Numbered from the stretch's first letter, positions 1 to 8,903 are shown. The stretch: DNA of 64,000 bases from Acidimicrobiaceae bacterium (GCA_027306605.1 DAHUZK010000074.1:1-64000), one strand, 5' to 3'. Made by a program: numbers and translations. The notes: generated by a model from the sequence alone, not told the origin.

Positions 1-1002
1 GCGGCCTGCCGCGGCGAGGATCCGGTGCAGCCGCTCGTCGCGCAGGACGCGGCCGACGGCGGCAGCGAAGGGCACGGGTGCCTTGTCGTCGAGCACCAGG
101 CCGGCGCCACCCACGGTCTCGGGGACCGCGGTGACCCCGTAGGCGACGATGGGGACGCCGTGGCCCATGGCCTCGGCCAACGGGACGCAGAAGCCCTCGT
201 GGTCCGAGGCCATGACGAACACGTCGGCGGCTTGGAAGTACGCCTCGAGCTCGGCACCCGTCACCGAGCCCGGCAGCTCGACGGCCTCGCGCAGCCCCAG
301 TTCCTCGATGAAGCTGCGCAGCGCCGGCTCGTAGGTCTCCCCGAGTGGCGATCCCACGAGATGCAGCCGGGCCCGTGCGTCGTCGGTGCGCCGCAGCACG
401 TCGAGCATCTTCACCAGGTCGTGCGGTGCCTTGTGCGGCGAGATCTTCCCGACGTAGAGGAGGTCGGCACCGCCCTCGCGGGCCTTGCGCCGCGCCAGCC
501 TCTCGGCCAACGCGGCATCGGGCTCGTCGCTCTTGGCCTGCATGTCGATGAGCAACGGGACGACGGCCGTGCCGTGGTACCCGAGCGCCAGCAGTTCGGA
601 CTCGTTGAAGGCGGAGTCCGCCACGGCGAAGCGGCTCTGAGCGGCCAGGCGGGCCAGCTGCGTCCGGCCCAGCGCCACCTCGTAGGCCACCGCCGGCTCC
701 CAGTCGCGCAGCAGCGGCGCCGGCGTGATGTTGTGGTAGTTGACGAGCTTGCGCTCGGTGCGCGCGGCGAGGATGTCGTAGACGGGGCTGCCGATGGAAG
801 CCTGGTAGAGCAGCCAGCGCTCGCGTGAGGCGCGCCCGAGCTCGGTCACGGGGCGCCCCTCGGCGGCCACGTCGGGCGTGTGGCTCCCGTAGTAGATGTC
901 CGAGTCGATCCCCGCCGCCCGCAGCCCGTCGCGCAGGTTCACCGTGTGGACCCCGATGGCGTCCCGGCTGGCGAGCGACGGGATGACCTGGTCCACCCGC
1001 AC
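1..1002 (-). CDS. Glycosyltransferase family 4 (C-terminus cut by window edge)
   Basis: This is the first 334 codons of a GT-B fold glycosyltransferase that transfers a sugar from a nucleotide-sugar donor. The reverse strand reads MRVDQVIPSLASRDAIGVH at the N-terminus, a middle 'LLYVGKISPHKAPHDLV' stretch, and the donor-binding signature 'ADVFVMASDHEGFCVPLAEAMGHGVPIVAY'. The EGFCVPLAEA segment is the EX7E-type motif of GT4. The track lists only opposite-strand shadows here because this frame runs off the window. I chose GTG at 1002 because a TACACT box lies 8 nt upstream, which suggests a leaderless start. An in-frame ATG at 1053 is the alternative. The acceptor and pathway are unknown. It is divergent from the SpoIID-like gene. 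Confidence 0.85.
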   Translation of the reverse strand, partial: MRVDQVIPSLASRDAIGVHTVNLRDGLRAAGIDSDIYYGSHTPDVAAEGRPVTELGRASRERWLLYQASIGSPVYDILAARTERKLVNYHNITPAPLLRDWEPAVAYEVALGRTQLARLAAQSRFAVADSAFNESELLALGYHGTAVVPLLIDMQAKSDEPDAALAERLARRKAREGGADLLYVGKISPHKAPHDLVKMLDVLRRTDDARARLHLVGSPLGETYEPALRSFIEELGLREAVELPGSVTGAELEAYFQAADVFVMASDHEGFCVPLAEAMGHGVPIVAYGVTAVPETVGGAGLVLDDKAPVPFAAAVGRVLRDERLHRILAAAGR

Positions 1003-1010
1003 GGCGCTGC

Positions 1011-1016
1011 AGTGTA
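1011..1016 (-). promoter_or_regulatory. -10 box for leaderless glycosyltransferase start
   Basis: On the minus strand TACACT is followed by 8 nt and then the GTG start. The spacing fits transcription starting at or very near the start codon. No Shine-Dalgarno sequence is visible. Confidence 0.4.
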
Positions 1017-1136
1017 CAACCGGGGCCTCGCAGGCCCGGGTGCCGCCGACCATGCACGACGCACCGGGAAGGCGCCGATACCCTGGTGCACCGTGTCGGA
1101 AGCCCTCCCCGCGGCGCGCCCGCGCGCCGTTGCCGC

Positions 1137-3284
1137 ATGAGGTCCGCGTCGGCGCGCTCCGCGCGGTCCGTGCTCCTCACCCTGTTCCTGTCCGTCCTCA
1201 CCGGGGTGTCCACCGCCCTGGTCGCGCCGGCATCGGCGGGGGCGGCCGGCATCGGCGCACCGGACCGGGCGTCGGTGCCGTTGCTGCCGGCGTCGCGCTC
1301 GCACGCCCTGCCCGGCGACGGCACGAACGTGCGGATCGACATGAGCGAGAACGACGGGCTCGACGTCATCGTGGAGGCCCTGGGCGGCGTGTCGGCGCCC
1401 GGTGTGCCCGATTCGCCCGCCGTCCGCTTCCGCCAGACGGGCGGGACGTGGGCGGTCGACGTCGGCCAGACGTGCGCCGGGCCGTGGACCCAGGTGCTGG
1501 CCGACCAGACGACGCCGACGGCAACGCCGGTCAGTGGCGACCTGCTGCAGCTGTGCGTGGTCTCGTACAGCCCGATCGTGCACGGCACCCTGACGGCGGT
1601 CTACAACTCGAACGGTCAGGCCAGGACGGTGAACACCCTGCCGCTCGAGCAGTACGTGGCCGACACCGTGCCCGGAGAGTCGCCGTCGAGCTGGGCCGGC
1701 CTGGGCGGTCCCGGACCCCAGGGCATGGCCTGGGGGTTCCAGGAGCTCGAGGCCCAGGCCGTGGCCGTCCGCTCGTACGTTCTCGCCGACCTCGGCGGAT
1801 ACGGCGGCTACGCCGACACCTGCGACCTCGGCTGTCAGACCTATCGAGGTGTCGAGTACGAGACGCCGGCCAGCATCGCCGCCGCCGACGACACGGCCGG
1901 GCAGGTCATGATCATGCCCGACGGCGCCGTCGCCACCACCGAGTACTCGGCGTCGACCGGCGGGTACACCTCGAGCGCCGCCCAGCAGTCGCCCTTCACG
2001 CCCGTGCCCGACGACGGCGACGCCGTCTGCGTCCCGGGCGCCTGCAATCCGAACCATCAGTGGTCGACATCGGTCGGCTACGCGGCGATCGACAGCGCGT
2101 GGCCCCAGATCGGCACCTTCACCGGGTTCGGCGGGGCCACGGTCGATCCGGGCCATCCCTACGACGCCGGCTACGGGCGCGTGGACACCATCACCCTCGA
2201 CGGCACGCTCAACGGCTCGGCCAGCACGGTGACCGTCCCCGGCACCGAGTTCGCCATCGACCTCGGCCTCAAGTCGGACCTCTTCTCGGCCACCGGGACC
2301 AACGGCTCCACCGTCTCGATCATCGGCCAGGGCTGGGGCCACGGCATCGGCATGGGGCAGTGGGGCGCGCTGGGTTACGCCATCGGGCAGGACCGCGGCG
2401 AGGGCAACTGGACCTACCAGCAGATCCTCGGTCACTACTACGCACCGGCCACGCTGGGGAACCTGCCCGGGGGCGTGTACCTGCTCAACGGCCAGCCGAG
2501 CGGCGGTGTCGGCGGGTACTGGATCAACGCGGCCGACGGCGGCGTCTTCAGCTTCGGCAACGCGCAGTTCCACGGCAGCACCGGCGGCATGCGGCTCAAC
2601 GCGCCGGTGGTGGGAATGGCGTCGACACACGACGCCGGCGGCTATTGGGAGGTGGCCACCGACGGCGGGGTCTTCAGCTTCGGCGACGCCGCGTTCTACG
2701 GCAGCACGGGCGGCATGCGGCTCAACCGGCCCATGGTGGGTATGGCGGTGACGCCCGACGGCGGCGGCTACTGGCTCGTGGCGTCCGACGGTGGCATCTT
2801 CGCCTACGGCGACGCCGGGTTCTACGGCAGCACCGGCAGCATCCGGCTGAACAAGCCCGTCATCGGCATGGTGCCGACGCACGACGGCCGCGGCTACTGG
2901 CTCATCGCGTCCGACGGCGGTGTCTTCGCCTTCGGCGACGCCGGCTTCTTCGGGTCCCTCGGCGGCGCGCCTCCCGGCACGGCGCTGGTCGGCGTGGCTC
3001 CCACACCCGACGGCGGCGGCTACTGGGTCCTGGGCGCCGACGGCACCGTGTACGCCTTCGGTGACGCGCCCCAGGTCGGCGTGTCGGGGGTCTCGCCCCC
3101 GCTGAGCAGCATGCACAGCCCGATGACCGGCCTCATCCCCGACTTCAGCGGCGGCGGGTTCGTGGCCGTCAACGGCAGCGGGCAGGCCTTCGCCTACGGC
3201 GACGCGCCCTACTTCGGCGACGTCACGACCGCGGTGCCCGGGTACTCAGGCCACGTGGTCGGGATCGCCGCCACGCCGGCCTGA
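1137..3284 (+). CDS. SpoIID/LytB-domain cell-wall protein with six C-terminal GYW repeats
   Basis: This is a secreted 715-residue protein. The N-terminus is a signal peptide (MRSASARSARSVLLTLFLSVL...ASAGA). Residues about 155-440 form a SpoIID/LytB domain, with 'LPLEQYVADTVPGE', 'ELEAQAVAVRSYVLA', 'EYSASTGGYTS' and the hallmark 'GWGHGIGMGQWGALGYA'. Relatives of SpoIID are lytic transglycosylases acting on glycan strands, and the Glu in PGE is the likely catalytic acid. Residues 458-715 are six consecutive 42-residue units of the type GGYWLVASDGGIFAYGDAGFYGSTG. I preferred ATG 1137 over in-frame GTG 1086 because the hydrophobic segment then sits at a normal signal-peptide position. TACCCT at 1079-1084 may be its -10. 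The likely job is peptidoglycan remodelling at the cell surface. Confidence 0.85.
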   Translation: MRSASARSARSVLLTLFLSVLTGVSTALVAPASAGAAGIGAPDRASVPLLPASRSHALPGDGTNVRIDMSENDGLDVIVEALGGVSAPGVPDSPAVRFRQTGGTWAVDVGQTCAGPWTQVLADQTTPTATPVSGDLLQLCVVSYSPIVHGTLTAVYNSNGQARTVNTLPLEQYVADTVPGESPSSWAGLGGPGPQGMAWGFQELEAQAVAVRSYVLADLGGYGGYADTCDLGCQTYRGVEYETPASIAAADDTAGQVMIMPDGAVATTEYSASTGGYTSSAAQQSPFTPVPDDGDAVCVPGACNPNHQWSTSVGYAAIDSAWPQIGTFTGFGGATVDPGHPYDAGYGRVDTITLDGTLNGSASTVTVPGTEFAIDLGLKSDLFSATGTNGSTVSIIGQGWGHGIGMGQWGALGYAIGQDRGEGNWTYQQILGHYYAPATLGNLPGGVYLLNGQPSGGVGGYWINAADGGVFSFGNAQFHGSTGGMRLNAPVVGMASTHDAGGYWEVATDGGVFSFGDAAFYGSTGGMRLNRPMVGMAVTPDGGGYWLVASDGGIFAYGDAGFYGSTGSIRLNKPVIGMVPTHDGRGYWLIASDGGVFAFGDAGFFGSLGGAPPGTALVGVAPTPDGGGYWVLGADGTVYAFGDAPQVGVSGVSPPLSSMHSPMTGLIPDFSGGGFVAVNGSGQAFAYGDAPYFGDVTTAVPGYSGHVVGIAATPA

Positions 3285-4055
3285 GCCACGCCCGCCTGAA
3301 CCTCCCGGCGTGCCCGCCACCTGGGACAGGCGGGGGAACCGGCGCAGCCGGCCGAGCGGTCCGAGCCTTCCGGCGTCCACGCCGTGGTCGGCCGCGTTGA
3401 GCAGGCGCAGGTCGCCGCGGCTGTTGCCGTAGGCCCACAGCACCGGCTGCTCGCCGGCGGACCCCGACAGCAGGCCGGCGGAGCGCAGGTGCACGATCAA
3501 GCGGGCGTACTTCTCGGCGCCCCGGCAGTTCTTGCCTTCGTAACCACCGGTCAGCAGGCCACCGCCCCCGACGGCCAGGCGGGTGGCCACGACGCCGTCG
3601 ACGCCCAACTGGGCCCCGGCGGGACTGACGTAGCACTCGGGGGAGGCCGAGACGATCACGATGTAGTGGCCCTGGCGGCGGTGCCACTCGAGGCGCCGCC
3701 GCGTGTCGTCGCGCAGGTGGCGCGCCAGGTGGCGCCGGGCGAAGGTGACCGAGCGGCGGTCCACCTCCTCGACCGGCATCCCGCCGAGGAGGCGATGGAA
3801 GACCTTCTCCTTGACCTCGTCGGCCGCGGTGCCGCCGACGAGGGCGGCGCGCAGCAGCGCGGGGGAGAGGCGCACGACGGTGCCCACCACGGGCAGGAGG
3901 CCGCGCAAGCTGATCAGAAAGGGGAACGTGCTCCCGATGTCGGTCAGGGTGCCGTCGAAGTCGAAGGCCGCGACGGTCTGGCGCCCGCGCCCGGACCCTC
4001 CCGCCGCCGTGGTGTCAGCCGAGCGCAGCGCCACCGCGACCCGCACCCCCGGCAA
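3246..4055 (-). CDS. HAD-IB family phosphatase
   Basis: This 269-residue haloacid-dehalogenase-type phosphatase shows motif I DFDGTLT near residue 32, with the Asp nucleophile and acid/base pair. Motif II is 'VIVSASPE' and motif IV is 'YGNSRGD'. The pattern resembles phosphoserine phosphatase-like HAD-IB hydrolases; the substrate is not predictable. The start is taken at TTG 4055, with GGAGG about 12 nt upstream, but in-frame GTGs at 4046 and 4034 are possible. The start overlaps the end of the upstream crotonase gene, so the two are probably co-translated. The last 39 nt overlap convergently with the SpoIID-like gene, and the C-terminal tail there is low-complexity. Confidence 0.8.
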   Translation of the reverse strand: MPGVRVAVALRSADTTAAGGSGRGRQTVAAFDFDGTLTDIGSTFPFLISLRGLLPVVGTVVRLSPALLRAALVGGTAADEVKEKVFHRLLGGMPVEEVDRRSVTFARRHLARHLRDDTRRRLEWHRRQGHYIVIVSASPECYVSPAGAQLGVDGVVATRLAVGGGGLLTGGYEGKNCRGAEKYARLIVHLRSAGLLSGSAGEQPVLWAYGNSRGDLRLLNAADHGVDAGRLGPLGRLRRFPRLSQVAGTPGGSGGRGSGRRGGDPDHVA

Positions 4056-4842
4056 ACCGCGCCGCGCCCTCCAGGGCCTCCCCGCTGCTCACCACGTCGC
4101 GCCCGCGCCGGGCCTCGTTCACCGCCGCCTCCTCCTCGGTCAGGCCCCACTGCTCGAGCGCGCTCATGCGGTCCGAGCGCAGGCAGGTCTGGGGCAGCGC
4201 CGCCAGCTGGTGGGCCAAGGCCAGGGACGCCGCCAGGGCCTGGCCCGGCGGGACAACGCGGCTGACCAGACCCATCTCGAGCGCCTCGGGTGCCCGCACG
4301 GCCCGCCCGGTCAAGATGAGGTCCATGGCCCGGCCGTGGCCGACGAGGCGCGGCAGGCGCACCGTGCCCAGGTCGCACAGCGGCACGCCGAAACGCCGGC
4401 AGAAGACGCCGAACACCGCGTCCTCGGCGGCCACCCGCAGGTCGCACCACAGGGCCAGCTCGATCCCGCCGGCCACGGCGTAGCCCTCGACGGCGGCGAT
4501 GACCGGCTTGGACAGCGTGAGCCGGGTCGGGCCCATGGGCCCGGGGCCGACGTCGGGGATGGGGCGGCGGTCGCCCGCGGCCACCGCCTTGAGGTCGGCG
4601 CCGGCGCAGAACGTGCCCTCGGCGCCCGTGAGCACGGCCACGGAGCGGGCGTCGTCGTGGTCGAAGGCGACGAAGGCCTCCCGGAGGCGGTCGGCGCACG
4701 GGCCGTCGACGGCGTTGCGCCGTTCGGGCCGGGTGATCGTGACGACGCTGACGGGACCGTCGTGCTCCACGGCGACCGGGTCGGTCCGGGAGGGCACGTC
4801 ACCGCCCGAATCGGCCGGTCGCCGTTCGGGCGCGCGAGGCAT
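4015..4842 (-). CDS. Crotonase/enoyl-CoA hydratase family protein
   Basis: This 275-residue crotonase-fold protein acts on acyl-CoA thioesters. The N-terminal strand 'VSVVTITRPERRNAVDG', the oxyanion-hole segment 'GTFCAGADLKAV' and 'VIAAVEGYAVAGGIELALWCDLRVA' are all present. The region that normally supplies catalytic glutamates reads 'FGVFCRRFGVPLCDLGTVRLP', so I see no hydratase-type Glu there. The reaction may be something other than enoyl-CoA hydration. The track merges this gene into a 619-codon ORF; I start at ATG 4842, with GAGAAT 6 nt upstream as a possible leaderless promoter. The 3' end overlaps the HAD gene. Confidence 0.82.
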   Translation of the reverse strand: MPRAPERRPADSGGDVPSRTDPVAVEHDGPVSVVTITRPERRNAVDGPCADRLREAFVAFDHDDARSVAVLTGAEGTFCAGADLKAVAAGDRRPIPDVGPGPMGPTRLTLSKPVIAAVEGYAVAGGIELALWCDLRVAAEDAVFGVFCRRFGVPLCDLGTVRLPRLVGHGRAMDLILTGRAVRAPEALEMGLVSRVVPPGQALAASLALAHQLAALPQTCLRSDRMSALEQWGLTEEEAAVNEARRGRDVVSSGEALEGAARFAGGAGRGGAALG

Positions 4843-4971
4843 GGTGGCATTCTCGCATGGCGCGGCGGGCTGCCCGCACATCGAGCCTCCACCGCTTCCC
4901 AGGTCGGAGCGGGATTCGGCACGACCGCCGGGCGTCAGGGTCGGGGAGCCCGGGAAATATGACCAATCGTG

Positions 4972-5000
4972 TCGACAATTGGCGTCGCGCCCGGTAAGGT
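4972..5000 (+). promoter_or_regulatory. Vegetative-type promoter for the peroxiredoxin gene
   Basis: TCGACA at 4972-4977 and TAAGGT at 4995-5000 are separated by exactly 17 nt. They lie about 44 nt upstream of the ATG, which has a strong GAGGAGG ribosome binding site. This is the clearest -35/-10 pair in the first part of the window. Confidence 0.55.
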
Positions 5001-5043
5001 CTCCGGGCACCCACCGACGACCCGATCCGACTGAGGAGGAACC

Positions 5044-5679
5044 ATGGCCGTACGCCTCGGGGACACCGCTCCCGACTTCACCGCCGACACGACCGACGGC
5101 AAGATCAACTTCCACGAATGGCTCGGCGACAGCTGGGGCATCCTCTTCTCGCACCCCAAGGACTACACCCCGGTCTGCACGACCGAGCTGGGCGCGTTCT
5201 CCAAGGCCAAGCCCGAGTTCGACAAGCGCAACACCAAGCTCATCGGCCTCTCGGTCGATTCGGTCGAGTCCCACAAGGGCTGGGCGGGCGACATCAAGGA
5301 GACCCAGGGCTCGGCCCTCAGCTTCCCCCTCATCGGCGACGAGGACCGCAAGGTCGCGGACCTCTACGACATGATCCACCCCAACGCCGACAACACCTTG
5401 ACGGTGCGCTCGGTCTTCATCATCGGCCCCGACAAGAAGATCAAGCTGACCCTGACCTACCCCGCCTCGACCGGGCGCAACGTGGACGAGATCATCCGGG
5501 TCCTCGACTCGCTGCAGCTGACGGCCGACTACTCCGTCGCCACGCCGGTGAACTGGAAGGAGGGCGAGGACGTCATCATCGCTCCGGCCGTGAGCGACGA
5601 GGACGCCAAGGGCCGATTCCCCAAGGGCTGGAAGGCCCTCAAGCCGTACCTGCGGGTGACGCCCCAGCCCAACCGCTGA
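5044..5679 (+). CDS. 1-Cys peroxiredoxin (Prx6-type AhpC/TSA)
   Basis: This cytosolic thiol peroxidase of 211 residues reduces peroxides. The peroxidatic Cys is residue 45 in 'DYTPVCTTELG'. The Prx6 subfamily is indicated by PVCTTE, the long C-terminal arm ('NWKEGEDVIIAPAVSDEDAKGRFPKGWKALKPYLR') and the absence of a conserved resolving Cys. Length is normal for the family. The start is supported by GAGGAGG about 6 nt before ATG 5044. A TCGACA-N17-TAAGGT promoter lies just upstream, so it is probably its own transcription unit. The physiological reductant is unknown; mycothiol is a candidate in this lineage. Confidence 0.93.
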   Translation: MAVRLGDTAPDFTADTTDGKINFHEWLGDSWGILFSHPKDYTPVCTTELGAFSKAKPEFDKRNTKLIGLSVDSVESHKGWAGDIKETQGSALSFPLIGDEDRKVADLYDMIHPNADNTLTVRSVFIIGPDKKIKLTLTYPASTGRNVDEIIRVLDSLQLTADYSVATPVNWKEGEDVIIAPAVSDEDAKGRFPKGWKALKPYLRVTPQPNR

Positions 5680-5725
5680 GGAGGCGCCTCCGCCTGCCGT
5701 CACAGCGCGGCGAGAGGATGGCGGC

Positions 5726-6319
5726 ATGCGCGAACCCGAAGTCTTCGAGCTGGCCGACCGGGCGATGGCCCGCGTCGTCGCCCGCATCGCCCCCGACCAG
5801 TGGGACATGGTCCTGCCGGCGTCGTTCGCCACCACGGCGCGGCCCGCGCCGCCCGTCCTGCGCGAGCTGATCAACTACCACGCCTACGACGACGCCTGGG
5901 TTCCCGACATGCTGGCGGGGCGCACCATGGCCGAGGTCGGGGAGAACAGGTACGACGGCGACCTGTTGGGTAACGACCCGGCGGGGAGCTTCGAGGCCAT
6001 CGTGCAGCGGGCCTGTGCGGCCGCGGCGGCCGTCACCGACCTCGACGCGGTGGCCCACCTCTCCTTCGGTGACTACACGGTGCGCGAGTACTTCTGGCAG
6101 ATCAACTCGTTCCGGGCTCTGCGCGCCCACGACATCGCACGGGCCATCGGCGCCGAGCCCGACCTACCCGAGGCGCTCGTGCAGGGCGTCTGGGACGAGG
6201 TCAGTCCCCACGCCGAGGAGTGGCGACAGATCGGCGTGTTCGGAGCGGCGGTCTCCGTGCCGCCCGACGCCCCACTGCTCGACCGCCTCCTGGGCCTGAC
6301 GGGTCGCGCGCCACGCTGA
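5726..6319 (+). CDS. DinB-like/mycothiol-dependent maleylpyruvate isomerase N-terminal family protein
   Basis: This 197-residue four-helix-bundle protein resembles the TIGR03086/DinB superfamily. It opens with 'ELADRAMARVVARIAPDQWDMVLP' and has 'LRELINYHAYDDAWVPDML' with a candidate metal-ligand His, then 'FWQINSFRALRAHDIARAIG'. These are typical of actinobacterial metal-binding proteins that use mycothiol or act on small electrophiles. The specific reaction is unknown. A GAGGAT box 6 nt before the ATG could be a leaderless -10. It lies 46 bp after the peroxiredoxin and could also be read from that promoter. Confidence 0.75.
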   Translation: MREPEVFELADRAMARVVARIAPDQWDMVLPASFATTARPAPPVLRELINYHAYDDAWVPDMLAGRTMAEVGENRYDGDLLGNDPAGSFEAIVQRACAAAAAVTDLDAVAHLSFGDYTVREYFWQINSFRALRAHDIARAIGAEPDLPEALVQGVWDEVSPHAEEWRQIGVFGAAVSVPPDAPLLDRLLGLTGRAPR

Positions 6320-6341
6320 GTGTGGCCCTCCGACCAGCTGG

Positions 6342-6430
6342 GTCAGGTCCGGTGGCGGGTCAGGCCCAGTGGCGGGTCAGGCCCAGTGGCAGGTCAGGCC
6401 CAGTGGCGGGTCAGGCCCGGTGGCGGGTCA
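6342..6430. repeat. 17-bp tandem repeat, five copies, at a convergent 3' junction
   Basis: The unit GTCAGGCCCAGTGGCGG is repeated five times at exact 17-bp spacing (6342-6426), with one to three differences per copy and the start of a sixth. The minus-strand acyl-CoA ligase stop (TCA at 6428-6430) lies in the sixth, partial copy. On that strand every unit carries a TGA, so the repeats look like duplications of the ligase 3' end. Confidence 0.85.
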
Positions 6431-8227
6431 GGTGGGAGGGACCAGATCGTCGCGCAGCTCGCGCTTGAGCACCTTGCCCTGGGGGTTGCGCGGCAACGGC
6501 TCGCCGCGGAACCAGATATGGGTCGGCACCATGAAGCCGGCCAGGCGGGCCTTGACGTGCTGGCCCAGCTCCTCGGCGGTCACCTTCGCTCCGGGGCGCA
6601 GGACTACGGCCGCCCCGACCTCCTCGCCGAGAGTCGGATGAGGCACGCCGATGACGGCGCAGTCGGCGACCGCCGGGTGTTCGAACAACGCGGCCTCGAC
6701 CTGGACCGAGTACACGTTCTCGCCGCCTCGGATGATCATGTCCTTGGCGCGGTCGACGATGTAGATGAATCCCTCGTCGTCGAGTTGGGCCACATCGCCC
6801 GTGTGGAGCCAGCCCTTCGAGAAGGTCTTGGCGGTCTCCTCCGGGCGGTTCCAGTAGCCCCGCACCACGTTGGGTCCCTTGATCCACAGCTCGCCCCTCA
6901 CGTCGGGGCCGTGCGGGGCCGCGGGGTCGGGCTCGTCGCCGTCGTACCCCTCCTCCACGACGGCGACGTCGCAGACCGGCACCGGCGGACCGACGCTGTC
7001 GGGCTTGCGCACGTAGTCGCCGCCCGAATTCATGGACGTCACCGAGGAGGTCTCCGTCAGCCCGTAGCCGTTGGAGGGTTGGCCCACCGGCCAGGCCTCC
7101 CGAATACGGCGCACCAGGTCCGGCGGCGCCGGTGCACCACCGTAGGACACACCGCGGATGGAGGACGTGTCGTACTTGGCGAAGTTCGGGGAGTCGAGGA
7201 CCTGCATGACCATGGCGGGCACGCCCCCGAAGGTGCCGATCCGCTCCCGCTCGATCAGCTCGAGCGCACGCTCCGGGTCGAAGTGGTGCATCATCACGAT
7301 CTTCCCTCCGGCCGCGGTGTTGGTGACCATGACGGAGTGGCAGCCCGTGGCGTGGAACAGGGGCACCGAGAGCAAGAAGGCGGGCTGGTGCCGTTCGGTC
7401 TCGGCCTCCTCGGTCGGTACGACAGAGCTGCCGAAGCGCAGTCCGCCCCGGGTGTTGAGGAAGAACAGGCTCATCAGGTTCGTGACCATGTTGCGGTGGG
7501 TGCCGACGGCGCCCTTGGGGCGGCCGGTGGTGCCCGACGTGTAGAAGATGGTGGCGTCGTCCTCTGGGTCGATGGCGACGTCGGGTGGGGTGGCCGACTC
7601 CGAGACGTTGCCCAGCGCCAAGGGGAACGGCCACTCGGGCACCGGCGGGGCTCCTCCAGGCGGCGTGTAGACGGCGAGCGGCGCCCTGGGTGCGCTGCGA
7701 TGTTCGTCGGCCACCACGAGTGCGCCGAGCGACGCCAAGCCCCCGAGGAAGGGCCGGATGCGCTCGGCCCGCTCGGTGTCGACGAAGGCGACCTTCGAGC
7801 CGGAGTCCTCGAGTCCGTAGCGCAACTCCTCGCCGCTCCACCAGGCGTTGAGGGGCACGACGATGGCGCCGGCCAGGATGGCGCCCCAGAACGCCATGAC
7901 CCATTCGGGGATGTTGCGCATGACGATGGCGACACGGTCGCCCTTCACGACGCCGAACTCCTCGCGGAGGCGGTGCGCCAGCGTGCCGGCGATGCGGTAG
8001 TGCTCGGCGAAGCTCGTCCGCTCGTCCTCGTAGACGAGGAAGGCGGCGTCACCGTGGGCGAGCGACATGTCGATGACCGTCCGCAGGGACGGTGGGGCGT
8101 TCTTCCAGGTCCGGGTGAGCACGCCGCGGATGTCGCGCTCTTCCATCTCGAACATCTCGCCCGGCGCGGTCAGCGCGGCGTTGGCCTCTGCCAGCGTCAT
8201 CGTAGGGGTGTCCTTGCCTGCGCTCAC
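6428..8227 (-). CDS. Class I adenylate-forming acyl-CoA ligase
   Basis: This 599-residue AMP-dependent synthetase activates a carboxylic acid, probably a fatty acid, to its CoA ester. The P-loop motif YTSGTTGRPKGA is at about residue 229. 'NGYGLTETSS' (A5), 'GWLHTGDVAQ' (A7) and 'DRAKDMIIRGGENVYS' (A8 hinge) follow. 'NPQGKVLKR' supplies the C-terminal catalytic Lys. All core motifs are intact and length is normal. The GTG start overlaps the oligoribonuclease stop (GTGA) and follows GGAGG by a few nt, so it is translationally coupled to orn. Chain-length specificity cannot be read from sequence. Confidence 0.92.
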   Translation of the reverse strand: MSAGKDTPTMTLAEANAALTAPGEMFEMEERDIRGVLTRTWKNAPPSLRTVIDMSLAHGDAAFLVYEDERTSFAEHYRIAGTLAHRLREEFGVVKGDRVAIVMRNIPEWVMAFWGAILAGAIVVPLNAWWSGEELRYGLEDSGSKVAFVDTERAERIRPFLGGLASLGALVVADEHRSAPRAPLAVYTPPGGAPPVPEWPFPLALGNVSESATPPDVAIDPEDDATIFYTSGTTGRPKGAVGTHRNMVTNLMSLFFLNTRGGLRFGSSVVPTEEAETERHQPAFLLSVPLFHATGCHSVMVTNTAAGGKIVMMHHFDPERALELIERERIGTFGGVPAMVMQVLDSPNFAKYDTSSIRGVSYGGAPAPPDLVRRIREAWPVGQPSNGYGLTETSSVTSMNSGGDYVRKPDSVGPPVPVCDVAVVEEGYDGDEPDPAAPHGPDVRGELWIKGPNVVRGYWNRPEETAKTFSKGWLHTGDVAQLDDEGFIYIVDRAKDMIIRGGENVYSVQVEAALFEHPAVADCAVIGVPHPTLGEEVGAAVVLRPGAKVTAEELGQHVKARLAGFMVPTHIWFRGEPLPRNPQGKVLKRELRDDLVPPT

Positions 8228-8838
8228 GGCGCCTCCTTCCGGGCGGTCTGGGGGTGCTGCTCGGTTTCGGCCGCGGCGTCTCCGGGAGCGGCCGGGCGCT
8301 CCAAGGGGGCGTCGAAGACGGCGGTGCGGTAGTAGGCCAGCTCGGCGACACTCTCGCGGATGTCCTGCAGAGCCCGGTGGCCGCCCTTCTTGACCGGTGC
8401 CGCCTTGATGACGTCGGGCCGCCAGCGCCGGCAGAGCTCCTTGATGGTCGACACGTCGACCGACCGGTAGTGGAGGAACTCCTCGATCTCGGGGAGTTGG
8501 GCCGCCAGGAAGCGACGGTCGGTGCCTATGGAGTTCCCGGCCAGGGGGACCGACCGCGCCTCGCTGATGTGCTTCTGGAGGAAGGCCAGGGTCTGGGCCC
8601 CGGCGTCGGCGAGGGCCAGCGTGGACGCCTCCATATCGGCGAGCAGGCCCGAGCGGGTGTGCATGGCACGGACGAATTCGTCCATGTCCTCGATCTGCGT
8701 GGCCGTAGCGTGGACGACGAGGTCCGGACCTTCCTCGAGGATGTTCAGGTTGTCGTCGGTGATGAGTGCAGCGATCTCCACGATCGCATGGCGGCCCGGG
8801 TCGAGCCCTGTCATCTCGAGATCGATCCAGGCCAGCAT
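8224..8838 (-). CDS. orn: Oligoribonuclease
   Basis: This 3'-to-5' exoribonuclease degrades very short RNAs, including pGpG from c-di-GMP breakdown. DEDDh residues are visible: 'WIDLEMTGLD' near the N-terminus, 'AGNSIGTDRRFL', and 'HRALQDIRES' near the end. The 204-residue length includes a short acidic and Ala-rich C-terminal tail beyond the usual ~180. The start ATG 8838 has a minus-strand TAGCAT box 8 nt upstream, suggesting a leaderless transcript. It is the first gene of a coupled pair with the acyl-CoA ligase. Its presence is relevant because two GGDEF-EAL proteins lie later in the window. Confidence 0.93.
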   Translation of the reverse strand: MLAWIDLEMTGLDPGRHAIVEIAALITDDNLNILEEGPDLVVHATATQIEDMDEFVRAMHTRSGLLADMEASTLALADAGAQTLAFLQKHISEARSVPLAGNSIGTDRRFLAAQLPEIEEFLHYRSVDVSTIKELCRRWRPDVIKAAPVKKGGHRALQDIRESVAELAYYRTAVFDAPLERPAAPGDAAAETEQHPQTARKEAP

Positions 8839-8846
8839 GCGGGGCG

Positions 8847-8852
8847 ATGCTA
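8847..8852 (-). promoter_or_regulatory. -10 box for orn (leaderless arrangement)
   Basis: The minus strand reads TAGCAT, then 8 nt, then ATG. It faces the divergent dut promoter across about 40 bp. Confidence 0.45.
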
Positions 8853-8891
8853 CCGGCCGCCCTCCCCCCGGTCGCCTTGCACCCGGGGCGA

Positions 8892-8897
8892 TATCCT
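8892..8897 (+). promoter_or_regulatory. -10 box for dut (leaderless arrangement)
   Basis: TATCCT is followed by 6 nt and the GTG start of dut, with no Shine-Dalgarno sequence. This box decides the start over the longer upstream ORF listed from 8766. Confidence 0.5.
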
Positions 8898-8903
8898 CCG
8901 GCG

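Noticed and set aside
896-3116. Long ORFs of 722 and 725 codons on both strands over the SpoIID gene
   Set aside because: Both are Arg/Gly/Ala-rich shadows of the GC-rich third positions of the SpoIID-repeat gene and have no domain signal.
6320-8332. 670-codon plus-strand ORF
   Set aside because: It is antisense to the acyl-CoA ligase, whose motifs are complete on the minus strand; its N-terminus is translated 17-bp repeat.
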